The notes below the pieces were generated by a model. That model ran no database searches. It was not told where the DNA came from and worked only from the letters and a program-made list of their open reading frames with translations. This document shows, piece by piece, positions 17,724 through 26,283 of a stretch of DNA of 31,963 nt (its first letter is position 1; the number at the start of each line of letters is the position of its first letter). The stretch is from an uncultured Prochlorococcus sp. GTDB taxonomy: Bacteria; Cyanobacteriota; Cyanobacteriia; PCC-6307; Cyanobiaceae. Made by a program: the position numbers and the translations under genes. The stretch is taken from assembly GCA_902572065.1 (NCBI GenBank), contig CACGEL010000006.1:1-31963 (forward strand), written 5' to 3'.

Positions 17724-18578
17724 TCAATCAAAAACAGCAGTTTTGCTCTCATAAACAAAAACTTGATGATTTAAATGTAATCTAACAGCCCTTGCCAAAG
17801 CAATTCTCTCAATGTCCCTACCTTTTCGAATCAAATCATCAACTTCATCTCTATGACTTACATTGACAGTACATTGTTCAATAATTGGACCCTCATCGAG
17901 ATCTTGAGTTACATAATGTGCTGTGGCACCTATTAATTTAACACCTCTTTTCCATGCACGATGATATGGTTGAGCGCCCTTGAAAGCAGGTAAGAAAGAA
18001 TGATGAATATTTATTATTGAAGAAAACTTTTGCAAAAAAGATTCACTCAAAATTTGCATATATTTAGCTAGTACTATGAGATCGATATCAAATTGTCTGA
18101 TTAATTTTAAAATCTGATCTTCAACATCAAATTTCGAAGAATTAGCAGTATCAAAATAAACAAATTGCGAATTAAAGTCATTAGCAATACTTTCAAGATC
18201 AGGATGATTAGAAATTATCAATGGGACATTCATTTTGAGTTCACCATTTCTTACACGCCAAAGTAAATCAATTAAACAATGATTTTGTTTACTTACAAAA
18301 ATAGCAACATTAGGAATCTCATCTGAATAATTAATATTAAATTTTCCATTTATATCAACAGCAATTTTTTGAAATTTATCATAAATTTCCTTTCTATTAA
18401 TTGATGAATGGATACTGTTCCATTCAATCCTACTAAGAAATAGTCCTGCATCTTGATCTGTATGATGATCTGAATGCTTAATATTGCCACCATAATTTGA
18501 TATCCAGCTTGTTAGCTGACTTACTAGGCCTGGACGATCAGGACAAACAATTTTGAATATAATTGAGGGATGTTTCAA
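17724..18578 (-). CDS. purU: Formyltetrahydrofolate deformylase
   Basis: Hydrolyses 10-formyltetrahydrofolate to formate and tetrahydrofolate, balancing one-carbon pools. 284 residues. The N-terminal ACT domain (about 1-85) opens with the PurU pattern IIFKIVCPDRPGLVSQLTSW and contains SDHHTDQDAGLFLSRIEW. The C-terminal formyltransferase-fold domain has INIHHSFLPAFKGAQPYH and ATAHYVTQDLDEGPIIEQ, which supply the Asn-His-Asp catalytic residues. Length and domain order are standard. It is divergent from the DAO-family gene over 48 bases and convergent with the ClC gene over 9 bases. A neighbouring FAD oxidase may act on glycine-type amines, which would also touch one-carbon supply, but that link is speculative. 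Confidence 0.96.
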   Translation of the reverse strand: MKHPSIIFKIVCPDRPGLVSQLTSWISNYGGNIKHSDHHTDQDAGLFLSRIEWNSIHSSINRKEIYDKFQKIAVDINGKFNINYSDEIPNVAIFVSKQNHCLIDLLWRVRNGELKMNVPLIISNHPDLESIANDFNSQFVYFDTANSSKFDVEDQILKLIRQFDIDLIVLAKYMQILSESFLQKFSSIINIHHSFLPAFKGAQPYHRAWKRGVKLIGATAHYVTQDLDEGPIIEQCTVNVSHRDEVDDLIRKGRDIERIALARAVRLHLNHQVFVYESKTAVFD

Positions 18579-18626
18579 GGAAAATTTAATTGTTTAATCA
18601 AATAAGTAAGTACATCTAATATATCA

Positions 18627-19709
18627 ATGAAAAGATTAAAAGAGAATTTACAAAAACCACATATACTGATTGTGGGTGCTGGCATAATAGGAAAGTTTAA
18701 CGCAATAGAACTTTCTGAATTAGGGTATCAAATAACTATTGCAGATCCATCTTTAGATAAAAACAGTAGTAGTGCTGCATTAGGTCTTCTAATGGGAAAT
18801 ATATATCAAAAAAGAAATGGTAGAAGTTGGATACTTAGAAAACAAAGCCTTGAATTATGGCCAAAATGGATCAAATTATTGCAAGAGTTTAATACAGAAT
18901 TACATATAGAAAAACCATTAATACAATTGACCACAAATGATGCAAGATTTGAAAGGCTAAAGAAATTTGTTAACGACAATACAGACCAAGGACTTGAGAT
19001 TTTAGAAAAAAACTCAATTATTATTAAGAATATCAACAAGACTCTCAAAACAAGAAATGTTCAAGGAGTTATTTCTCACGAAGATGGAAGAATAGATCCC
19101 CTAACGTTATTAGATACATTAAATGTTTGCCTAAAAAACAAAAAAATAAATTTTTTAAAAGATGAAATAATAAAAATTAAAAGATTAAACAAACAGTGGA
19201 TTGCGGCTTCGAAAAGTAATAACGAAATCAAAACTGATGCAATTATCTTATGTAATTCTCTCAATGCACTTAATTTAATAGTAGACAAGCCTCATAAAAT
19301 CCAATTAAAGCCAGTCTTAGGTCAAGCTATAGAAGTTTGTACAAGCTTAAATGAAGTTAATTTATTATCCCTGCCAAAACATTTCAATATTGATGGCAAA
19401 AACATAATTCCCATAACTAAAAATAGAATTATCATAGGTTCTACCGATGAATATCATGAAAAACCAGAAGAAAATGTCTTCGAAAAACTTACTGATTTCA
19501 TTGAAAATAATCCTAACTGGCTATCTAAAGAAAGAGTAACAAGAAAGTGGTTTGGAATTAGATCAAGACCAGAAGGTCAACCATCACCTATTCAACAAAA
19601 TTTAGAAAATGGATTAATTATATGTACTGGATTCTATAAAAATGGATTTTTACTTGCTCCTGCATGTTCTCGTTGGGTAGCAAACGAGCTAAATAAATAT
19701 TTTATTTAA
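18627..19709 (+). CDS. FAD-dependent oxidoreductase, glycine/D-amino acid oxidase family
   Basis: Flavoprotein of 360 residues. The N-terminal Rossmann dinucleotide-binding motif is [19 protein letters not shown] (residues 13-31) with the acidic end of beta-2 in ITIADPS. The C-terminal FAD-contact region is [13 protein letters not shown] followed by [15 protein letters not shown], as in the DAO family (ThiO, DadA, SoxB-like). ThiO, a glycine oxidase for thiamine synthesis, is a reasonable candidate in cyanobacteria, but no thiamine gene is nearby and the substrate cannot be read from the sequence, so no symbol is given. The stop overlaps the convergent dnaK stop by 4 bases. Confidence 0.85.
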   Translation: MKRLKENLQKPHILIVGAGIIGKFNAIELSELGYQITIADPSLDKNSSSAALGLLMGNIYQKRNGRSWILRKQSLELWPKWIKLLQEFNTELHIEKPLIQLTTNDARFERLKKFVNDNTDQGLEILEKNSIIIKNINKTLKTRNVQGVISHEDGRIDPLTLLDTLNVCLKNKKINFLKDEIIKIKRLNKQWIAASKSNNEIKTDAIILCNSLNALNLIVDKPHKIQLKPVLGQAIEVCTSLNEVNLLSLPKHFNIDGKNIIPITKNRIIIGSTDEYHEKPEENVFEKLTDFIENNPNWLSKERVTRKWFGIRSRPEGQPSPIQQNLENGLIICTGFYKNGFLLAPACSRWVANELNKYFI

Positions 19710-21610
19710 TCTTTTGTCTCTGTAAAGTCTGCATCAATTACATCATCATCGCCGCCTTTATCATTTGAATCATTTGAATCTGGACTACCTGGTGCTGGAG
19801 GTTGATTACCTGGCTGTTGATAAACAGAGGAACCCACTGCATAAAGTTCTTGTTGAAGTTCTTCTAATAATTTCTTCATAGATTCATAGTCTTCTTTAGA
19901 GATTGCCTCTTTTAATGCCTTACTTTTTTCTTCAATTTTAGCTTTAGCAGAAGCATCAACTTTATCCCCAAGCTCTCCCAACTGTTTTTCTGTTTGATAA
20001 ACAAGAGTTTCGGCTTGATTCTTTAAATCAATTTTTTCTCTTTTTTCTTTATCAACAGATGCATTTGATTCCGCATCTTTAACCATTTTTTCAACTTCAT
20101 TATCTGACAGAGTTGAAGCTCCTGTAATGGAAATAGATTGTTCTTTACCGCTTCCTTTGTCTTTAGCGGTAACACTCAAAATACCATTTGCGTCAATATC
20201 AAAGGTTACTTCAATTTGCGGAACACCCCTTGGAGCAGATGGAATGCCATCCAATCTAAAAGTTCCTAAACTTTTATTATCTGAAGCCATTTCTCTCTCA
20301 CCTTGTAAAACATGAATCTCAACATTAGTTTGTCCGTCAACAGCAGTTGAATAAGTCTCAGCTTTTTTAGTTGGTACAGTTGTATTTCGAGTAATCATTT
20401 TTGTCATTACTCCGCCTAGGGTCTCGACACCAAGAGATAAAGGAGTAACGTCTAGCAATAAAATATCTTTAACTTCTCCTGCTAAAACACCTCCTTGAAT
20501 AGCTGCACCTACAGCTACAACTTCATCTGGGTTAACAGTTTGATTAGGATCTTTTCCTGTAACACGCTTAACTAACTCCTGAACAGCCGGCATTCTAGTT
20601 GAACCCCCAACCATAACTATTTCATCGATTTCCCCTGTAGAGAGCTTGGCATCCTTAAGAGCTTGCTCTACTGGAACTCTACATCTATCGATTAATTTAG
20701 AAGCAAGCTCTTCAAAATTTGCTCTAGTCAAATTTAAATCAAGATGCTTTGGCCCTTCTGGGGTAGCAGTTATAAAAGGTAAATTTATTTCACTTTGGGT
20801 AGCATTCGAAAGTTCGATTTTTGCCTTTTCAGCAGCTTCAGTAAGACGTTGTAAAGCTTGTTTATCCTGTCTTAGGTCAATACCTTCATTTGTTTTAAAA
20901 ATGCTTGCAAGATGATCAACAATACATCTATCGAAGTCGTCCCCTCCTAAATGAGTATCACCAGAAGTTGATAAAACTTCAAAAACACCATCCCCAACTT
21001 CTAAAACGGAAACATCAAAAGTTCCACCACCCAAATCAAAAACAAGTATTCTTTCGTTACTTTTTTTATCTAATCCATAAGCTAAAGCAGCAGCAGTAGG
21101 CTCATTAATTATTCTTAAAACTTCAAGTCCAGCTATTTTTCCTGCATCTTTTGTAGCCTGTCTTTGAGAATCATTAAAATAAGCTGGAACTGTTATTACC
21201 GCTTGAGTAATATTTTCACCTAGGTATTTTCCAGCATCTTCAGAAAGTTTTCTTAAGACCTGAGCACTTACTTCCTCAGGAGAAAATTGTTTATCTAAAA
21301 CTGGGCATTTTAATTTTACATTTGAACCAGCCTTTTCAATCCCATAACTAACTTCTTTTGATTCATCATTAACTTCATCAACTCTTCTTCCAACAAAACG
21401 CTTAGCGGAATAAAAAGTATTTTCAGGATTCATAACTGCTTGTCTTTTTGCAATCTGGCCGACAAGTTGATCTTGATTCTTTGTATATGCAACAACAGAT
21501 GGAGTTGTTCTGAAACCCTCTGCATTTGCTATTACAGTGGGTTTACCCCCTTCCATGACAGCCACACAACTATTAGTTGTTCCTAAGTCAATTCCAACAA
21601 CCTTCCCCAT
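19706..21610 (-). CDS. dnaK: Molecular chaperone DnaK (Hsp70)
   Basis: ATP-driven chaperone for nascent and stressed proteins, working with DnaJ and GrpE. 634 residues, normal for bacterial DnaK. The ATPase domain starts [19 protein letters not shown] and has [47 protein letters not shown] and [11 protein letters not shown]. The interdomain linker region is [18 protein letters not shown] (near 386-403), followed by the peptide-binding domain and helical lid. The C terminus is acidic and ends [11 protein letters not shown]. Cyanobacteria have several DnaK paralogs; the length and tail suggest the main DnaK2-like form, but this was not tested. No dnaJ or grpE lies in the window, and no CIRCE inverted repeat was found upstream, so HrcA control is not indicated. 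Confidence 0.97.
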   Translation of the reverse strand: MGKVVGIDLGTTNSCVAVMEGGKPTVIANAEGFRTTPSVVAYTKNQDQLVGQIAKRQAVMNPENTFYSAKRFVGRRVDEVNDESKEVSYGIEKAGSNVKLKCPVLDKQFSPEEVSAQVLRKLSEDAGKYLGENITQAVITVPAYFNDSQRQATKDAGKIAGLEVLRIINEPTAAALAYGLDKKSNERILVFDLGGGTFDVSVLEVGDGVFEVLSTSGDTHLGGDDFDRCIVDHLASIFKTNEGIDLRQDKQALQRLTEAAEKAKIELSNATQSEINLPFITATPEGPKHLDLNLTRANFEELASKLIDRCRVPVEQALKDAKLSTGEIDEIVMVGGSTRMPAVQELVKRVTGKDPNQTVNPDEVVAVGAAIQGGVLAGEVKDILLLDVTPLSLGVETLGGVMTKMITRNTTVPTKKAETYSTAVDGQTNVEIHVLQGEREMASDNKSLGTFRLDGIPSAPRGVPQIEVTFDIDANGILSVTAKDKGSGKEQSISITGASTLSDNEVEKMVKDAESNASVDKEKREKIDLKNQAETLVYQTEKQLGELGDKVDASAKAKIEEKSKALKEAISKEDYESMKKLLEELQQELYAVGSSVYQQPGNQPPAPGSPDSNDSNDKGGDDDVIDADFTETKD

Positions 21611-21727
21611 GGGTAAATACTCTCTTTAAATATTCTCCATAATCGTTCATCGACGTCATTATTGTTACTCTAAAACGAGGTGTGGTTCCCGAACAGATTA
21701 CAATTTTTCTTCAAAATCTCTCTAAAA

Positions 21728-22585
21728 ATGATTACCAGTAAAACATCATTTCTTGCCTTGATTGGAAACCCAGTAAGTCACTCTTTATCTCCAATAATGC
21801 AAAATGCAGCCATTCAATATTTAGAACTTGATTTAATTTACATAGCAATTCCTTGTAAAAACGAAGACCTAGAAATAATAGTTAATTCTTTAAAAAAAAT
21901 GAATTGCAAAGGTTTAAATATTACAATTCCTTTTAAGCAAAAAGTATTTAATTATTGTAGTGAGATATCTCCAGTTGCAAAAAAAGTAAAGGCTATAAAT
22001 ACTCTTAAATTGAAAGGAAACAAAGATTGGAGTGGGACGAATACAGATATTGATGGATTTATCTATCCTTTAAAAAACCTTAATTTAATAAAAAAGACTT
22101 CTATAGTTCTTGGTTCTGGAGGCGCAGCAAGATCAGTAATTCAAGGTCTCATAAATTTAAAATTATCAAAAATCACTATTATTTCACGTAATAAGAATTC
22201 TTTAAATGAATTAATTACCAACTTTAAAAATGACATCAAAATTGAAGGTATAGTCAATACAAATACCAAAATTGATAATTTAATTCAAAAAACGGACTTA
22301 ATAGTCAATACAACTCCTGTAGGCATGAGTAAAACAACTAATGAAAATGAACTACCATTTGGCCAAAGTATTTGGAACAATATAAATTCTAATACAATTG
22401 TTTATGATCTAATTTACAATCCTTCTCCAACTCCTTTTTTAAAATTTTGCGATAAAAAAGGATGCATGACTATTGATGGGTTACAAATGCTAATTGCTCA
22501 GGGAGCTAAATCATTATCATTCTGGACAAATGGGTTAGAAGTTCCTTTTGAAGTTATGCATGAAGCGATAAAAAAATATCTTTAG
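21728..22585 (+). CDS. aroE: Shikimate dehydrogenase (NADP+)
   Basis: Reduces 3-dehydroshikimate to shikimate, the fourth step to chorismate. 285 residues from ATG 21728. I prefer this start because the conserved N terminus [20 protein letters not shown] follows at once; an in-frame GTG at 21680 would add 16 residues with no family similarity. Catalytic Lys is in [10 protein letters not shown], Asp in GTNTDIDGF; the NADP-binding loop is [15 protein letters not shown], then NTTPVGM and [12 protein letters not shown]. The gap to the divergent dnaK start is 117 bases and should hold promoters for both genes. rpsF follows on the same strand after about 109 bases with its own leader. Confidence 0.96.
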   Translation: MITSKTSFLALIGNPVSHSLSPIMQNAAIQYLELDLIYIAIPCKNEDLEIIVNSLKKMNCKGLNITIPFKQKVFNYCSEISPVAKKVKAINTLKLKGNKDWSGTNTDIDGFIYPLKNLNLIKKTSIVLGSGGAARSVIQGLINLKLSKITIISRNKNSLNELITNFKNDIKIEGIVNTNTKIDNLIQKTDLIVNTTPVGMSKTTNENELPFGQSIWNNINSNTIVYDLIYNPSPTPFLKFCDKKGCMTIDGLQMLIAQGAKSLSFWTNGLEVPFEVMHEAIKKYL

Positions 22586-22622
22586 AAAAATAATTAAATT
22601 TAATTACACGAATTTTGACCTT

Positions 22623-22628
22623 GATAAT
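22623..22628 (+). promoter_or_regulatory. Candidate -10 box for rpsF
   Basis: GATAAT, five of six consensus bases, lies 66 bases before the rpsF ATG. The -35 region is weak. An alternative is TTGACC at 22615-22620 with AGTAAT at 22638-22643 (17-base spacer), but that would start the transcript inside the leader hairpin described next. Confidence 0.3.
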
Positions 22629-22646
22629 GTTATCGTAAGTAATGCA

Positions 22647-22688
22647 CAGACGCCCATTAAACAAATTCTGGGCCAAAGACCTTGTCTG
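22647..22688 (+). promoter_or_regulatory. Leader hairpin directly before rpsF, possible ribosomal-protein autoregulation site
   Basis: An interrupted inverted repeat ends 6 bases before the rpsF ATG. CAGAC (22647-22651) can pair with GTCTG (22684-22688), and stacked on it GCCC (22652-22655) can pair with GGGC (22670-22673) around a 14-base loop. A 10-base bulge (22674-22683) is left on the 3' side only. It is richer in GC than the surroundings. The shape, a lower stem, one-sided bulge and upper stem in front of rpsF, recalls the S6:S18-binding leader RNA known in other bacteria, but I cannot confirm the consensus nucleotides. No Shine-Dalgarno is visible, so the hairpin could itself gate initiation. 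Confidence 0.45.
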
Positions 22689-22694
22689 AAAATT

Positions 22695-23162
22695 ATGACT
22701 GATCAAATCTATTACGAAACTATGTATATCCTTCGCCCAGATATAGCTGAGGATGAAGTAACTAATCATATTAATAAATACAATAGTCTTCTTGAAAAAC
22801 TAGGAGGCAAAATACTAGATAGTCAAATGAGAGGTAAAAGAAGATTAGCTTATCAAATAGCAAAACATAGAGAAGGAATCTATGTTCAATTAAGTCATCA
22901 AGGTGATGGTCAACATATTTTCAAAATCGAAAAAGCAATGCGTTTAAGTGAGGATGTTATTAGATATTTGACAGTCAAACAAGAAGGGCCCCTACCAACT
23001 CCAAGACCTTCTAACAAGGGTTCTAATCAAACAGACAAAACAGAAAATAAAAATATTGATTCCAATAATAAACCAGAGCCTAAAGCTGAAGAAACAAATG
23101 ACAAAAAAACAGGAACTTCAGAAGCTCCAGTTACTGAAATTAAAGAGCCTGTAAAATCTTGA
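22695..23162 (+). CDS. rpsF: 30S ribosomal protein S6 with C-terminal extension
   Basis: Small-subunit ribosomal protein that partners S18 on the platform. 155 residues, against about 95-135 in many bacteria. The S6 core spans residues 1-97: [17 protein letters not shown], the [20 protein letters not shown] strand pair and [13 protein letters not shown]. From residue 98 a low-complexity tail rich in Lys, Glu, Asn, Thr and Pro continues to the stop. It is probably disordered. Similar tails occur in other cyanobacterial S6 proteins as far as I recall, so I do not read it as a fusion. It converges on argG with 7 bases between stops. rpsR is not adjacent. Confidence 0.96.
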   Translation: MTDQIYYETMYILRPDIAEDEVTNHINKYNSLLEKLGGKILDSQMRGKRRLAYQIAKHREGIYVQLSHQGDGQHIFKIEKAMRLSEDVIRYLTVKQEGPLPTPRPSNKGSNQTDKTENKNIDSNNKPEPKAEETNDKKTGTSEAPVTEIKEPVKS

Positions 23163-23169
23163 ATCTTAA

Positions 23170-24381
23170 TTATTCTTTTTTTGAATTTAATTCTGCCCAT
23201 ATTTTATTAGACATCCCCCACATATAAATAAATCCTTCGGCCTGCTCGTGGTTAAAAATATCATCTTTGCTATATGTTGCTAAGTCTTCTCTATATAGAG
23301 AATTATTTTCAGAAGATCTTCCAATTACTATTGCATTTCCCTTATGTAATCTTATTTTGACCCTTCCATTAACAGAACTTTGAGTTGAATCAATAAAACC
23401 ATCTAATGCTTTCTTTAGGGGACCAAACCAAAATCCTTGGTAAACTAATTGACCCCATTTTTTTTCAACTAAATTTTTAAAATTTAAAACATCTGGATTT
23501 AATGTTAAACTTTCCAATTCTTTATGGGCTTTTATAAGAAGTAAAAGGCCAGGCGTCTCATAGATTTCTCTACTCTTGATGCCAACTACTCTATCTTCAA
23601 TCATATCTATTCTTCCAAAACCATGCTCTCCTGCTAAAACATTAGCTTTTTGAATAATCTCTACAGGATTTAAAAACTCATTCCCTATCCCAATAGGGTA
23701 TCCATTTTTAAATATAATTTCTATATCTTTTGAAGAATTTGGTGTGTCATGAATAGAAGAAGTCATGGCAAAAACATCTTCACTTGGTTCTTGCATTGGA
23801 TCTTCCAATAAACCAGCTTCAATACTACGACCAAGAAGATTTACATCAATAGAATATGGTGACTTCTTAGAAACAGGAGCAGGAATACCAAATTTTTCTC
23901 CATATAAAATAGCTTCTTCCCTACTCATCTTCCATTCTCTAGCGGGTGTAATAATCTTTAAATCCGGACCTAAAGCATTAATAGCCAAATCAAATCTCAC
24001 TTGATCATTTCCTTTTCCTGTACAACCATGCGCCACTGCATCAGCATTTAATTCTCTTGCTAGATTTACAAGATTTTCTGCTATCAAAGGTCTAGCTAAA
24101 GCAGTTGATAAAGGATACTTTTCTCCGTAAAGTGCATTTGCTCTAATAGCTGGAAAAGCGTACTTCTCTACAAAATCATCTACTAAATTACCAATCACCG
24201 AATGTGTTGCTCCGGAATTTAAAGCTTTTTGTCTAATACTCTCTAAATCTTCTCCTTGGCCAAGATCAGCTACAAAAGTTACTACTTCTGAAATTCCATA
24301 TTCATTTTTTAAATAGGGAATACAAACACTAGTATCAACTCCTCCGGAATAGGCAAGGACAACTTTTTTTACCTGCTGCAT
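23170..24381 (-). CDS. argG: Argininosuccinate synthase
   Basis: ATP-dependent ligation of citrulline and aspartate, the penultimate step of arginine synthesis. 403 residues, normal for the family. The PP-loop is [11 protein letters not shown] (residues 10-20). Other signatures are [13 protein letters not shown] (citrulline/aspartate site), [17 protein letters not shown] and [12 protein letters not shown]. The ATG at 24381 gives the standard start, [15 protein letters not shown] small membrane-protein gene lies 31 bases upstream on the same strand and could share its transcript. It converges with rpsF. Confidence 0.97.
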   Translation of the reverse strand: MQQVKKVVLAYSGGVDTSVCIPYLKNEYGISEVVTFVADLGQGEDLESIRQKALNSGATHSVIGNLVDDFVEKYAFPAIRANALYGEKYPLSTALARPLIAENLVNLARELNADAVAHGCTGKGNDQVRFDLAINALGPDLKIITPAREWKMSREEAILYGEKFGIPAPVSKKSPYSIDVNLLGRSIEAGLLEDPMQEPSEDVFAMTSSIHDTPNSSKDIEIIFKNGYPIGIGNEFLNPVEIIQKANVLAGEHGFGRIDMIEDRVVGIKSREIYETPGLLLLIKAHKELESLTLNPDVLNFKNLVEKKWGQLVYQGFWFGPLKKALDGFIDSTQSSVNGRVKIRLHKGNAIVIGRSSENNSLYREDLATYSKDDIFNHEQAEGFIYMWGMSNKIWAELNSKKE

Positions 24382-24412
24382 TTAAAATTACCTCCAATGA
24401 AAGTCTGAAATC

Positions 24413-24616
24413 CTAATTTCTGTCAACTTTCAAAATTTTATTAAAAACTAATATTATTGTAACTACAAGTCCTGGTCCAAAAACTAGTAAAAGAACAAGA
24501 TAATTATTAATTAATAAACTCTCTGGCTTAAGCAAGCCATAGAATTTAAAAAAAATAGCTAGCAAAACTGAAATTAGCCAAATAACAAAATACTTTAAAT
24601 TTTCTTTATCAAACAA
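24413..24616 (-). CDS. Small two-helix membrane protein, unknown function
   Basis: Not recognised as a named family. The predicted 67-residue protein has two hydrophobic helices, about residues 9-28 (FVIWLISVLLAIFFKFYGLL) and 37-58 (INNYLVLLLVFGPGLVVTIIL), joined by a short polar loop, with a charged N terminus (FDKENLK) and a basic end (KILKVDRN). It starts with TTG at 24616; a stop codon lies just upstream in frame and no ATG exists inside, so a non-ATG start is needed if it is real. The helix pattern and its placement between argG and a divergent conserved gene support a genuine small gene, but it could be noise in AT-rich DNA. Confidence 0.55.
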   Translation of the reverse strand: MFDKENLKYFVIWLISVLLAIFFKFYGLLKPESLLINNYLVLLLVFGPGLVVTIILVFNKILKVDRN

Positions 24617-24670
24617 AATTTTTTAAATGCATATTTATGTATTATGTTATATAGAGGTAGATTTTTTTTA

Positions 24671-24949
24671 ATGGACTCAAATAAACTCCAGCTTAGATTA
24701 AATGAAATTGCTGAAGTCAACCCAGCATTAACTTGTTATAAAAGAGAAGACCCTGCGCCTGTATTGCCATTGAGAGAAGAACCTGATTTACTATCTTGGT
24801 TAGAAAGAACAGGGAGACTTGTTAATGAAAATGATGGGGATTCTCAAGAGATAAGCACAATTGAAGAGGAAGAACTTTCAGCTTTAATGGGAGAGAAAGA
24901 AGATTATAAAACCGAAGAAGATTCTTCAGAAGATGATTGGGAAGACTAA
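24671..24949 (+). CDS. DUF3134-like cyanobacterial protein
   Basis: 92-residue soluble acidic protein of unknown function. The segment CYKREDPAPVLPLREEPDLLSWLERTGRLV (residues 23-52) has the look of the cyanobacterium-restricted DUF3134 family (PAPVxPL...LLxWLExTGRL); I assign it from memory of that pattern. The C-terminal third is very acidic and ends EDSSEDDWED. ATG 24671 is preferred: a GAGG element at 24655-24658 lies upstream and conserved sequence begins soon after it. An in-frame ATG at 24644 would add nine residues and overlap that element. Its last 17 bases overlap the start of mraY, which suggests coupled translation. Confidence 0.75.
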   Translation: MDSNKLQLRLNEIAEVNPALTCYKREDPAPVLPLREEPDLLSWLERTGRLVNENDGDSQEISTIEEEELSALMGEKEDYKTEEDSSEDDWED

Positions 24950-26009
24950 AACACTAAATTTTTCTAAATTATTTTTTTTAATTTTATTTTCATTAATAAT
25001 CAATTCTTTTATTTTTAGTAATCTATTGATAATTAATATTTTTCTGATATTTTTTTTTATTTCTTTATTGATTACAAAATATGGCATAAAAATAATTAAA
25101 CAACTAAATCTATTACAAAATATTCGGAAAGAAAGTCCGTCAATTCATTCTTCAAAAAATAACACTCCTACAATGGGAGGTATATTTATTGCCTTACCTT
25201 TTTTATTACTACTTTTAATAGTAAGCAATAAGTTTGATTCTATTGGCATATTATTATTATTTTTTTGCACTTTAGGTTTTTTTATTGTAGGTTTTTTAGA
25301 CGATTATTTAAGCATTAAAAACAAAAAGAATACAGGTTTAAAAGTTAATGAAAAATTCTTATTACAAGCATTAATTTCAATATTGTTCTTAATTTTGGCA
25401 TTTCAAGGCGATTACATTAACCCTTTAATTACTGTTTCTACTAATTGGAATATAAATACTAATACAATAATTCTTCCAATTTGTTTTATAACAATACTAG
25501 GTTTAAGTAATGGAGTAAATTTAACTGATGGTTTAGACGGATTAGCTGCCGGATGTAGCTCAATAGTCTTTTATGGACTTGGTACAGAAATATTTATTAC
25601 AGGACAAAAAGAATTAATAATTTATGGTCTTATTTCCTTCGCAATGTCAGGTTTATGTATGGGCTTTCTACAATTCAACAAATATCCTGCAAAGATATTT
25701 ATGGGAGATACCGGATCATTAACAATTGGCGCAACATTAGGCTCTATATCAATATTAACTAGTAGTTTTTTTACATTATCCATTATCTCAGGAATATTTA
25801 TTATTGAAGCTTTATCAGTAATAGTTCAAGTAGGTTTTTTTAAAATCACCAAAAAAATTTTTAAAAATGGGAAAAGAATCTTTTTAATGACACCAATTCA
25901 TCATCATTTTGAACTAAAGGGTATCAAAGAAGAAAAAATAGTTGAAAACTTCTGGAAATTAAACATATTACTAGTTTTTTTAGGTATAGTTTTAAAAATT
26001 AATCTTTAA
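24933..26009 (+). CDS. mraY: Phospho-N-acetylmuramoyl-pentapeptide-transferase
   Basis: Integral membrane enzyme that moves phospho-MurNAc-pentapeptide to undecaprenyl phosphate, making lipid I for peptidoglycan. 358 residues with about ten hydrophobic helices. Family motifs in order: NTPTMGGIFI, GFLDDYLSIKNKKNTGLKV (the DDxxK metal site), GLSNGVNLTDGLDGLAAG, KIFMGDTGSL and MTPIHHHFELKG. The first start, ATG 24933, lies inside the preceding gene in another frame. No other mur gene lies beside it, so it is outside a dcw-type cluster. A small conserved gene follows 13 bases after its stop. Confidence 0.96.
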   Translation: MIGKTKTLNFSKLFFLILFSLIINSFIFSNLLIINIFLIFFFISLLITKYGIKIIKQLNLLQNIRKESPSIHSSKNNTPTMGGIFIALPFLLLLLIVSNKFDSIGILLLFFCTLGFFIVGFLDDYLSIKNKKNTGLKVNEKFLLQALISILFLILAFQGDYINPLITVSTNWNINTNTIILPICFITILGLSNGVNLTDGLDGLAAGCSSIVFYGLGTEIFITGQKELIIYGLISFAMSGLCMGFLQFNKYPAKIFMGDTGSLTIGATLGSISILTSSFFTLSIISGIFIIEALSVIVQVGFFKITKKIFKNGKRIFLMTPIHHHFELKGIKEEKIVENFWKLNILLVFLGIVLKINL

Positions 26010-26022
26010 ATTCTTATTTAAT

Positions 26023-26283
26023 ATGAGTTTCTTTACTTGGAAAGATGATGGCTTAACAAGTGATTGTGTCAGTCTTGAGGCAATGGCTTCTCGTTTTGAA
26101 GAAACCGCTAGTTTAATTAAAAGGTTATCTCAAAAAGGCTTCAAATTAAAAAAAACGAAAAAAAATCAATTAATCATTCATTCTGACCCAAAAATTTTCG
26201 ATCAGTGGGGTTTTATTAGTGAAGAACTTCCTTTCAAACAACTTTCATTAATTCCAGATGATGAAACTATTGGGAATTTTTGA
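26023..26283 (+). CDS. Small conserved hypothetical protein
   Basis: 86-residue soluble protein that I do not recognise by name. A probable helix (SLEAMASRFEETASLIKRLSQKG, residues 18-40) is followed by a basic strand region (FKLKKTKKNQLIIHSDPKIF) and the end SEELPFKQLSLIPDDETIGNF. The pattern of a short helix plus beta strands and the regular composition look like a real cyanobacterial gene. It starts 13 bases after mraY, probably in the same transcript. The last 82 bases are also read on the other strand as the 3' end of the sucrose-phosphate synthase gene. Confidence 0.7.
   Translation: MSFFTWKDDGLTSDCVSLEAMASRFEETASLIKRLSQKGFKLKKTKKNQLIIHSDPKIFDQWGFISEELPFKQLSLIPDDETIGNF

Noticed and set aside
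20905..21099. Open frame on plus opposite dnaK
   Set aside because: It is rich in Gln/His/Lys, matches no family, and lies fully antisense to a highly conserved chaperone gene; it is a by-product of that coding sequence. The same holds for other antisense frames opposite dnaK, uvrA, the MFS gene, acnB and cobA.
21680..21727. GTG start extending aroE by 16 residues
   Set aside because: The added residues have no shikimate dehydrogenase similarity, and ATG 21728 sits at the usual distance from the first conserved motif.
21611..21727. CIRCE or LexA-type operator in the dnaK-aroE gap
   Set aside because: No TTAGCACTC-like inverted repeat was found; the small GTTC-CC-GAAC repeat at about 21684-21693 is too short to support a named operator.
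24644..24670. Upstream ATG for the DUF3134-like protein
   Set aside because: It would place the GAGG element inside the coding sequence and adds a hydrophobic-basic stretch not typical of the family.
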